Assembly (NCBI GenBank): GCA_029557915.1
Contig: JAKQHS010000004.1
Span: 1-64,000 of the forward strand
DNA: 64,000 bases
DNA from: Bacteroidota bacterium
GTDB lineage: Bacteria > Bacteroidota > Bacteroidia > Chitinophagales > Saprospiraceae
Direction: 5' to 3'
A model generated the notes under the pieces. It had not been told where the DNA came from and searched no databases. It worked only from the letters and a program-made list of their open reading frames with translations. Both the position numbers and the translations under genes were made by a program. Positions 9,539 through 15,908 of this stretch are shown here, piece by piece; the first letter of the stretch is position 1; each line of letters starts with the position of its first letter.

Positions 9539-11936
9539 ATTTGAAATTGTAGGTGACAGAAAAAATGGGACTGGGGAAAACGCTCACTTTAAAGGGTTTG
9601 AAAAGGGCCAGGTCCGGATTGAAAAAATAAGAGAAGGCGTTTTTCCTTCCGTAGAGGTTGTAGACGGTGACGATCCAGGATCCCTCCCAGCGTTTTTGTT
9701 TCATGGAAGGATTGGTGATGATCCATGAAAAGTCCAGTCGGTGATAATCCGAAATCCTCCCGTTGTGGCGGTCGGTGAAAACGGGTACATACTTAAACCC
9801 GTTGCGGTAAAAACTGACCGGGGCCGTATAAGGCCGTCCGGTGCTGTAGGTAAAAGTCAAGGACAGTGCGTTGTGTTTTTCCGTCTGGAAATTGGTGAGG
9901 ATGTTCAGGGTATGCGGCTTGTCAATGATGGAAGGGAACCAGCGGCCTTCATTGAGGCGCTGGATTTCAGGATATTCGCCGGTAATTTTCTGGAAACTGC
10001 GTGCATAGGTATAACTCATCCACCCGGTCATGATCCCCTTTTTCTTATTGATCAAAAGTTCGGCGCCGTAGGCCTTTCCTTTTCCGGGTAAAATTTGGGT
10101 TTCCACGTCGGGGTTGATGCTGAGTTCCGCCCCATTGACATAATCGAAAATAAATCCCTGCCAGCGGTAATACCCTTCCAGGGACCACTCCCAGTTGCGA
10201 AGGCGGGTATCTTTAAATAATCCTATCGAAACCAGGTCGCTTTGTTCCGGGGGAAGGTAGCGGTTGGTTGATTTCCAGCGTACGTTGGGCAGGGGCGTGG
10301 AATTGTTCGAGACCATGTGCAGGAACTGGTTCATCCGGTTGTAGCCGATTTTGACGGAAGTGAGGTCGTTTAATTTATACCTCATGGCCAGGCGGGGTTC
10401 CAGGCGGTTGTAAGCCGATTCCGCCCCGTTGAGGTTCAGCCGGCCCGTAATGGTGGAAGGGGATTTTGGACTCCCTTCCTCAAACAAGGGAAGGTCCACC
10501 GGTCCCAGGTTCCAAAACCTTACTGCTCGAAGGCCAAATTCTACCAGGAGTCTTTTGTTGAATTCGTATTCATCGGAAATAAAAAAGGCCGCTTCCATCC
10601 CCAATTCCCGGTTCAGTTCCGCAGGCAACAGGGTGGAACCTTCCACCGGCTTCAGGCTTCCTGGTTTCAGACGGAGGCGGGTGACCGAAAACCCCGCGTT
10701 GATACGCTGCAGGGCAGTCGGGGCATAAGTCAGCTCCGCCTTGATATTCTGATAAACCAGGCCGGTTTTAAAATCAAATCCGGTGCCAATCTCTGACGAG
10801 GAGGTAGAGGTATTATACCTGGATTGCACAGCAAGCAGATTAAAATTGAATTTGGGAGAAAAATAATGGTTCCACCGGGCCGAAAAATTATTGTGGCCGT
10901 ATTTCATATTCGCCTGTTTGGGCACAATGCCTGCGATGCTGTACAGGGAATCGATCAGGTAGGCATCGTAACTGATATAACTCACGAGGGAAATATTATC
11001 CCGGCCGGTAGGGCGCCAGCTGATTTTATTGGCCAGGTCCATAAACTGAGGTTTGTTATTGGGGATCCTTTTATTACCGAAGGGGGTTAGCGCGGCATTG
11101 TACAACTTGATGAGATAATCGTTGAACGAAAATCGGTTGGAGCTCATCCAGCCCATTTTTTCTTTGATCAAGGGCACCTCGGCATGAAGGCGGTTGGAAA
11201 TCATTCCGATACCGCCTTTCATATTGAATTTTTCCATATCGGGTTCGGCCAGGCGCACATCGAGCACCCCGGCCGTCCTGCCTCCATAACGGGCGGGAAT
11301 GGAACCCTTGTACAACTGCAGTTCGCGGATGCCGTCCGTCGGAAAAAGGGAGAACAGCCCCAACAAATGGGTCGGATTGAATACGGGCATGTGTTCCAGG
11401 AAAATGAGGTTTTGGTCCACGGAACCGCCCCGGATATTGATCCCGTTGGCTCCTTCGCCTACGGCCGATACGCCCGGCAGGCTTTGAAGGCTGCGCAGCA
11501 CATCGAGTTCCCCTGCCGCCGGCGGGAGTTTTTGAACCGCTTTAAGGTTCATCATGCTTACTCCGAGGGCGGGGCTTTCTATGTTCCTGGATTCGCTCTG
11601 TGAGCTGATGACGATTTCTTCCAACTGGGTGAGCAGGCTTTCCATGCGGATTTCAACCGGTTTGTCCCCCTGCACATTATATCGGTAGGAAAAAGGTTTG
11701 TATCCATAAGCCTGCAAATTGACCGTGTGTTCCCCGCATTTTACTCCCATCCGCAGTGAGCCCAGGGAATCGGAAGTCCTGTAGGTATCGAGGCCATCCA
11801 TTCTCATGACCACGCCGGCCAGCGGGTCCCCGGTCTGATCATCCACGACTTTTGCATTAAAATAACAAACCGATTGCCCCGATAGACTGTTGTAGATTAT
11901 AAGGAACAGAAAGGACAGGCCGGTTTTAATGGACAT
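9531..11936 (-). CDS. TonB-dependent outer-membrane receptor
   Basis: 801 residues. Signal peptide ending about SLSGQS, then a carboxypeptidase-regulatory-like beta domain (VVDDQTGDPLAGVVMRMD), a plug domain (LDVLRSLQSLPGVSAVGEG, NGINIRGGSVDQ, RYGGRTAGVLDV) and a beta-barrel ending in an aromatic-rich strand (VTYNFKFE). It would import a large or scarce ligand with energy from TonB-ExbBD. It is translated just before the DUF4249 lipoprotein with overlapping codons, forming a two-gene transporter unit that differs from the canonical SusCD pair at 58.8-63.8 kb. The ligand is not predictable. The 120-bp region to the divergent monooxygenase gene must hold both promoters; I find no clear TAnnTTTG there. 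Confidence 0.9.
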   Translation of the reverse strand: MSIKTGLSFLFLIIYNSLSGQSVCYFNAKVVDDQTGDPLAGVVMRMDGLDTYRTSDSLGSLRMGVKCGEHTVNLQAYGYKPFSYRYNVQGDKPVEIRMESLLTQLEEIVISSQSESRNIESPALGVSMMNLKAVQKLPPAAGELDVLRSLQSLPGVSAVGEGANGINIRGGSVDQNLIFLEHMPVFNPTHLLGLFSLFPTDGIRELQLYKGSIPARYGGRTAGVLDVRLAEPDMEKFNMKGGIGMISNRLHAEVPLIKEKMGWMSSNRFSFNDYLIKLYNAALTPFGNKRIPNNKPQFMDLANKISWRPTGRDNISLVSYISYDAYLIDSLYSIAGIVPKQANMKYGHNNFSARWNHYFSPKFNFNLLAVQSRYNTSTSSSEIGTGFDFKTGLVYQNIKAELTYAPTALQRINAGFSVTRLRLKPGSLKPVEGSTLLPAELNRELGMEAAFFISDEYEFNKRLLVEFGLRAVRFWNLGPVDLPLFEEGSPKSPSTITGRLNLNGAESAYNRLEPRLAMRYKLNDLTSVKIGYNRMNQFLHMVSNNSTPLPNVRWKSTNRYLPPEQSDLVSIGLFKDTRLRNWEWSLEGYYRWQGFIFDYVNGAELSINPDVETQILPGKGKAYGAELLINKKKGIMTGWMSYTYARSFQKITGEYPEIQRLNEGRWFPSIIDKPHTLNILTNFQTEKHNALSLTFTYSTGRPYTAPVSFYRNGFKYVPVFTDRHNGRISDYHRLDFSWIITNPSMKQKRWEGSWIVTVYNLYGRKNAFSYFFNPDLALFKPFKVSVFPSPIFSVTYNFKFE

Positions 11937-12056
11937 GTGGAGAGCTTAATTTGAACAAAGAAAAACAATTTTCCCCGGATTCCCGGTCCCGATCGTCTAT
12001 TGCAATGGCCAGCCTGTCTAATCCGTCTTTAAATTAAATTATTATAGTTTCACCTT

Positions 12057-13100
12057 ATGGAATTAGGAATATCCAGTTTTGGAGACTTGTCCCCTGTAGA
12101 GCAAGGATGGTCTCAAAACGGCCACCGCAGGATGCAGGAACTGATGGAAGAAATCGAACTGGCCGATCAGCTTGGCCTGGAAGTGTATGCCGTCGGAGAA
12201 CATCACCGTCCGGACTACCTGGTTTCCGCCCCGGCTGTGGTCCTGGCCGCCGCGGCTGTAAAAACCAAAGGGATCCGGCTTTCCAGCGCCGTTTCCATCC
12301 TGAGCAGCGATGATCCCGTGCGGGTGTTTCAGCAGTTTGCCACCGTGGATTTATTGTCTTCGGGAAGGGCGGAACTGATGGTGGGCAGGGGCTCCTTCAT
12401 TGAATCCTTTCCGCTTTTCGGCTACCACCTGGAGGACTACGATGAATTGTTTGAAGAAAAACTTCAGTTGCTTCTGGAAATCAATAAACAGGTAAAAGTC
12501 AGCTGGAAAGGCAAGCACCGCCCCGACATTCCAAACCTGGGAATCTATCCGAGACCCTTTGTTGAAAAACTTCCGGTTTGGATCGCCGCGGGAGGCACGC
12601 CCCAGTCTGCCATCCGGGCCGGCACCCTGGGCTTACCTCTCACCCTGGCCATTATTGGCGGTCAGCCGGTCCAATTTGTACCTTTCATTGATTTGTACCG
12701 GAAAGCCTGGGATCAGCACGGCCATCCGTCGCAAAAATTCCAACTGGGCATCAACTCCCATACCTATGTAGCGGAAACCTCCCAGCAGGCCGCCGATGAA
12801 TTTTTTCCTTCTTATGCCGAAGTGATGAGCCGTATTGGCCGGGAACGGGGCTGGGGACCTACCACCCGCGGTCAGTATGAAGCCATGCGTTCACCCCGGG
12901 GTGCCCTCCTGGTAGGCAGTCCGCAGCAAGTCATTGACAAGATTTTGTACGAACACGAACTGTTCGGCAATACCCGCTTTATGGCCCAGATGAGCATCGG
13001 CACCATCGAACATAAAAAGGTCATGAGGTCGATCGAATTGTTTGGTACGGTGGTGGCGCCGGAAGTGAGGAGGCAGGCAGTTAGTCAGTTAGTCAGTTAG
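12057..13100 (+). CDS. LLM-class flavin-dependent oxidoreductase (luciferase-like)
   Basis: 347 residues of the bacterial-luciferase TIM-barrel family: GISSFGDLSP at the N-terminus, AVGEHHRPDYLVSAP, the SAVSILSSDDPVRVFQQFATVD segment, and a C-terminal LLVGSPQQVIDKI. These enzymes use FMNH2 or F420 and often oxidise small organics; this subgroup has no assigned substrate. The last codons (QAVSQLVS) are written in the GTTAGTCA repeat that continues past the stop, so the natural C-terminus has probably been replaced by repeat sequence. The gene stands alone between divergent and convergent neighbours. Confidence 0.85.
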   Translation: MELGISSFGDLSPVEQGWSQNGHRRMQELMEEIELADQLGLEVYAVGEHHRPDYLVSAPAVVLAAAAVKTKGIRLSSAVSILSSDDPVRVFQQFATVDLLSSGRAELMVGRGSFIESFPLFGYHLEDYDELFEEKLQLLLEINKQVKVSWKGKHRPDIPNLGIYPRPFVEKLPVWIAAGGTPQSAIRAGTLGLPLTLAIIGGQPVQFVPFIDLYRKAWDQHGHPSQKFQLGINSHTYVAETSQQAADEFFPSYAEVMSRIGRERGWGPTTRGQYEAMRSPRGALLVGSPQQVIDKILYEHELFGNTRFMAQMSIGTIEHKKVMRSIELFGTVVAPEVRRQAVSQLVS

Positions 13101-13134
13101 TCAGTTAGTAAGTTGGCAAGTTGGCAAGTTGGAG
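13079..13134 (+). repeat. AGTTAGTC / AGTTGGCA short-unit repeat
   Basis: About seven copies of an 8-bp word drift from AGTTAGTC to AGTTGGCA. The array overlaps the 3' end of the monooxygenase gene and supplies its stop codon. Related arrays recur at 15.53, 15.68, 15.86, 55.96, 57.48 and 58.63 kb. Confidence 0.8.
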
Positions 13135-13135
13135 T

Positions 13136-13200
13136 GTAATGTGCGGCAGGTGCCCTCACCCCTCAATCCTCAATCCTCATCCCTCAATCCTCATCCCTCA
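13136..13200 (+). repeat. TGTGCGGC word plus TCAATCC/TCATCCC array
   Basis: GTAATGTGCGGCAGGTGCCC is followed by five to six heptamer-like units of TCAATCC or TCATCCC running into the stop of the DinB gene. The TGTGCGGC word recurs at 15626 (as GGTGCGGC) and 15719, each time beside the AGTTGGCA repeats, so the two behave as parts of one composite repeat. Confidence 0.6.
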
Positions 13201-13646
13201 AATATCTGTCTCAAATGATGTTGCTGATGTCCCCAATAATCTGTGATTAAAAAATCGAGCGTACGCAACAGGGGTTCACCATTGCTTGTATTGCAGGTCA
13301 GGCTGAGGGATGATTTGGGGACGTTTGAGGCCACCCGGTGATAATGCAGGTTGATGAGCCGCCAGAGTGTGATCAGGTCTTCCACCGGAGCATCCTGGTA
13401 AGCCGAATAAGCGACCCATTCATTCTGGCGGTAGGTGATGCGGTCATTGGCTTCATACTGGGTGACGACGAGTCGCCGGATATTGGTCATGGCGCTGTCA
13501 ATCAGGTGGCCCAGGATTTCTTTTTTGGACCAACGCTCCGGCCCGGACCTTGTTGGCCACTGGTCGGCATGAATCTGCCTCAGGGATTGTACGGAGGCTT
13601 CGATGAATTCGGGAATGGTTGAAGAAATGGTATTGGGGTAGGTCAT
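13191..13646 (-). CDS. DinB-superfamily protein
   Basis: 151 residues, four-helix DinB/YfiT-like fold. Putative metal ligands are the His in ILGHLIDSA (about residue 51) and two His in WGHQQHHLRQIF at the C-terminus. The opening PERWSKKEILGHLID is characteristic of Bacteroidota DinB proteins, some of which act as thiol transferases or hydrolases; most have no known reaction. It lies 69 bp after moaCB on the same strand, so it may be the last gene of that unit, but no functional tie to molybdopterin is known. Its last codons run into the TCAATCC array. Confidence 0.82.
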   Translation of the reverse strand: MTYPNTISSTIPEFIEASVQSLRQIHADQWPTRSGPERWSKKEILGHLIDSAMTNIRRLVVTQYEANDRITYRQNEWVAYSAYQDAPVEDLITLWRLINLHYHRVASNVPKSSLSLTCNTSNGEPLLRTLDFLITDYWGHQQHHLRQIFEG

Positions 13647-13651
13647 TGAGG

Positions 13652-13701
13652 AGAAATTAAGAATTAAGGAATTAAAGAATTAAAGAATTAAGAATTAAAG
13701 G
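13652..13701 (+). repeat. GAATTAA short-unit repeat
   Basis: Repeated GAATTAA / GAATTAAA words between moaCB and the DinB gene. The inverted version (TTAATTCTTAATTCCTTAA) occurs near 56045-56068, so this is a second dispersed repeat family. Confidence 0.65.
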
Positions 13702-13714
13702 GGGAGTTGGTAAG

Positions 13715-14623
13715 TTAATCGTGTCTTTTTCCTTCCCGGATCCGGAAAACATGCAAAACGGCAGGGAACAAAGCATCAATGGTCTCGCGGGTACCCGATG
13801 GAGATCCCGGCGTGGTGATCACCAGGGCCTTGTCCATAAATCCTGCGATGCCCCTGGACAGCATGGCATAAGGCATCCTTTGCTGCCCATATTGCCTTGC
13901 CGTTTCGGCGATACCGGGTATTTCCTTATCCAGCAGGGGTTTTAAGGCATCCGGCGTAAGGTCATAGGGGGACAAGCCCGTACCTCCGATAAAAAGCACC
14001 AGGTCATGATCCCGGCTGTACATGCGGGCGCGGTCCTGGATGGTGTCGAAATCATCCGGGATTACGGTTTGTGTTTTGATTTGCAAGCCGAAGGTTTTGA
14101 GCTTTTCAGCGGCCAGCTTTCCTGAAGTATCCTCCGCTTTGCCTTTGGATACGCTGTCGGAACAGACGATGATGGCGGCCTGGAGGTGATCGTAACTTTC
14201 TTTCCGGAAATCGGATTTGCCTCCTTTTTTAGAGATCAGCCGGATGTTTTTGATTTCCACCCCTTTGTCAATGGGTTTGAGCATATCATACATCGTAAGC
14301 GCGGTGAGCGAAGCTCCGTGCATGGCTTCCACCTCTACACCGGTTTTATAAAGGGTATGCACTTCCACCGTGATATGCACTTCCAGGTCTTTCAGGTCAT
14401 AGGAGATGGAGGCAAATTCAATGGGCAGCGGATGGCAGTCGGGGATCAGGTCGCTGGTTTTTTTAATGGCCAGCAAGCCGGCCGCCCGGGAAAATTCGAA
14501 GATATCGCCCTTGGGTACGGTTTTGTTGCGGATCGCTTCTATTGTTTCAGGTTTTGAAACGGAGACGATGGCTCCGGCTATGGCCTTGCGGAGACTGGTG
14601 GATTTGTGGGTGATGTCTACCAT
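13715..14623 (-). CDS. moaCB: Bifunctional MoaC-MoaB (cyclic pyranopterin monophosphate synthase / molybdopterin adenylyltransferase-like)
   Basis: 302 residues, a natural fusion. MoaC occupies about 1-145: MVDITHKS, the LIPDCHPLP loop and KTGVEVEAMHGASLTALTMYD carry the active-site lysine/acid set that converts the MoaA product into cyclic pyranopterin monophosphate. MoaB occupies about 150-300, with GGTGLSPYDLTPDAL and TTPGSPSGTRE typical of the molybdopterin-adenylylating MogA/MoaB fold. The fusion is seen in other Bacteroidota. It lies after moaD and moaE and, with moaA and moeA further upstream, supplies molybdenum cofactor for the CO dehydrogenase. A 185-bp repeat-filled gap separates it from moaE. 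Confidence 0.93.
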   Translation of the reverse strand: MVDITHKSTSLRKAIAGAIVSVSKPETIEAIRNKTVPKGDIFEFSRAAGLLAIKKTSDLIPDCHPLPIEFASISYDLKDLEVHITVEVHTLYKTGVEVEAMHGASLTALTMYDMLKPIDKGVEIKNIRLISKKGGKSDFRKESYDHLQAAIIVCSDSVSKGKAEDTSGKLAAEKLKTFGLQIKTQTVIPDDFDTIQDRARMYSRDHDLVLFIGGTGLSPYDLTPDALKPLLDKEIPGIAETARQYGQQRMPYAMLSRGIAGFMDKALVITTPGSPSGTRETIDALFPAVLHVFRIREGKRHD

Positions 14624-14625
14624 GA

Positions 14626-14814
14626 GGGGTGGATGGTGGATGGTGGTTGGTGATTGGTGGATGGTGGATGGTGGGGAATGACTGTTTTCCAGGACATGGT
14701 ATGGTTTATTTGGAATAAAAGATTCGGTATGTTTTATATATTTTCTATAATGGTTTAATCAGGAAAGCTGGTAAGGGTACCTGCCATCCACCACCCACCA
14801 TCCACCACTCACCT
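14626..14814. repeat. GGTGGAT arrays in inverted orientation between moaE and moaCB
   Basis: GGTGGATGGTGGATGGTGG-type units (about 14628-14675) face their inverted counterpart CCATCCACCACCCACCATCC (about 14785-14813), with an AT-rich spacer of some 110 bp. RNA from this region could fold into a long hairpin just before the moaC start codon. Otherwise the gap holds nothing recognisable. Confidence 0.6.
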
Positions 14815-15252
14815 GTTCTCTTTCCACACATGACTCTCATCCGACAAGATCTCCCTGCCCCATACCGGCAGTTCGGCCTTGATCCGTTCCACGATTTCGG
14901 CGCAGGCGTCGATGGCGGGTTTCCGGTGAACCGAGGAAGTGAATACAAATAGGGAGATTTCACCCGCCTTCACCTGCCCCAGGCTGTGATAGACATGCAT
15001 GCAGGTCAAATCATATTTATTAAAAGTTTCCTGGCGGATCGCGTGCATCTTCTCCAGGGCCATTTCCTCATAGGCCGTGTAATCAATGGACACCACGGTT
15101 TTACCTTCCTTCTCATCCGCCCTGACCTGTCCGAGGAAAATGCTGTGGCCCCCGATATTTGTTTTATCCGAGTGGGCGGCGATTTTTTCCGCAATGAAAG
15201 CGGGGCTGATGGGACCCTGAACAAAAATATTCCTTATCCGGTGACTGCTCAT
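14809..15252 (-). CDS. moaE: Molybdopterin synthase catalytic subunit MoaE
   Basis: 147 residues. Family signatures: FVQGPISP, GGHSIFLGQVRADEKEGKTV, IDYTAYEEMALEKMHAIRQE, HSLGQVKAGEISLFVFTSS, HRKPAIDACAEIVERIKAELP. With MoaD it adds the dithiolene sulphurs to cyclic pyranopterin monophosphate. The lysine in RIKAELP corresponds to the essential lysine near 119 of the E. coli enzyme. The following WK(K/R)E motif reads WGRE, so the second conserved lysine is missing; I recall GKE variants in related bacteria, so this may be lineage-typical. It follows moaD closely on the same strand. The 3' end runs into the GGTGGAT repeat. Confidence 0.92.
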   Translation of the reverse strand: MSSHRIRNIFVQGPISPAFIAEKIAAHSDKTNIGGHSIFLGQVRADEKEGKTVVSIDYTAYEEMALEKMHAIRQETFNKYDLTCMHVYHSLGQVKAGEISLFVFTSSVHRKPAIDACAEIVERIKAELPVWGREILSDESHVWKENR

Positions 15253-15262
15253 TTTTCAGGAT

Positions 15263-15505
15263 TTATCCGCCGGCATAGGGAGGCAGGAGGGCCAAGGTAT
15301 GGTCACCGGTGAATGGGATTTTGCCTTCGACGATTTCCTTGTCCAGGGCGAGTAAGAATGGAGTTTGGCTCAGGCGGGGGTATAGCCTGGTGAGTGTTTC
15401 TATGGCGGCCTGGGTATCCGTGACATCCTGCAGGTCCATACCGGATTTGCCGGTCATCTCGGCAAGCTGGCCGAAGAATAAAACCTTTATTTTGCCCGGG
15501 TGCAT
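15263..15505 (-). CDS. moaD: Molybdopterin synthase sulphur-carrier subunit MoaD
   Basis: 80 residues from ATG at 15505, with a ubiquitin-like fold. VLFFGQLAEMTGK opens the sequence, LALDKEIVEGKIPFTGDHTLALLPPYAGG closes it, and the C-terminal Gly-Gly is the residue pair thiocarboxylated by MoeB-type enzymes. A longer reading would begin at a TTG (15514) inside the TAATTTTG promoter box, so the ATG is preferred. It is the first gene of moaD-moaE-moaCB and lies 10 bp before moaE. No moeB is seen in the window, so activation must come from elsewhere. Confidence 0.9.
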   Translation of the reverse strand: MHPGKIKVLFFGQLAEMTGKSGMDLQDVTDTQAAIETLTRLYPRLSQTPFLLALDKEIVEGKIPFTGDHTLALLPPYAGG

Positions 15506-15511
15506 GTGGTG

Positions 15512-15519
15512 CAAAATTA
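15512..15519 (-). promoter_or_regulatory. TAnnTTTG -7 box for moaD (possibly leaderless)
   Basis: The minus strand reads TAATTTTG six nt before the moaD ATG, a perfect match to the Bacteroidota TAnnTTTG box. Transcription would begin at or next to the ATG. A CTTG from the adjacent repeat lies 18 nt further upstream, where TTTG is expected. Confidence 0.45.
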
Positions 15520-15525
15520 AGGGAA

Positions 15526-15712
15526 ATAGTTAGTTGGCAAGTTGGTAAGTTAGCAAGTTTGTAAGTTGGCAAGTGAGTGAGTTATTTCGCTGATCACTGC
15601 TCGTTTCTCTTCTCTCACTAGAGTATGGTGCGGCAGTCCCCTTTCAGGGGCCAGGGGTGTGAGGATGATGGAGGAGATCCAGTTGGCCAGTTAGCAAGTT
15701 AGCTCGTTTTTC
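15526..15712 (+). repeat. AGTTGGCAAGTT arrays and GGTGCGGC word in the moaD-rhamnosidase gap
   Basis: The 400-bp gap after moaD is a patchwork with no gene. It has an AGTTGGCAAGTT / AGTTGGTAAGTT array (15526-15583), a GTATGGTGCGGCAGTCCCC block with the hairpin-like CCCCTTTCAGGGG (about 15624-15648), a second short array (15681-15703), another TGTGCGGCGAGCCCC block (15719-15748) and a degenerate copy at 15856-15882. Confidence 0.7.
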
Positions 15713-15751
15713 ACATAAAGTAATGTGCGGCGAGCCCCTTGAAGGGTATGT

Positions 15752-15807
15752 GATTAGCGGAAGAGCGCTTGGCTACGGGTTCGAGGTCAAATTCCTCTGC
15801 GGGACCT
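15752..15807 (+). pseudogene. tRNA-Arg(ACG)-like remnant
   Basis: AGCGGAAGAGCGCTTGGC followed by TACGG resembles the D arm and 5' anticodon arm of a tRNA-Arg with anticodon ACG. It continues almost directly into a T-arm-like stem GAGG-TCAAATT-CCTC and an acceptor-like TGCGGGACC. The matching 5' acceptor strand (GGTCCCG), the 3' anticodon stem and CCA are absent, so it cannot be a working tRNA. It may be a relic of an integration site. Confidence 0.35.
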
Positions 15808-15908
15808 TTGCGTTCATGGCGGTCTTTGCAGTTTTAAAATGGAGCCCTCAGTGCTCAGTCAGCAAGTCGGTAAGTTAACTCGCTGCCCGCTTCTCGCTGT
15901 TCGCTTCT

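Noticed and set aside
15752-15807. Functional tRNA-Arg gene
   Set aside because: No 5' acceptor strand, incomplete anticodon stem and shortened T loop; kept only as a relic.
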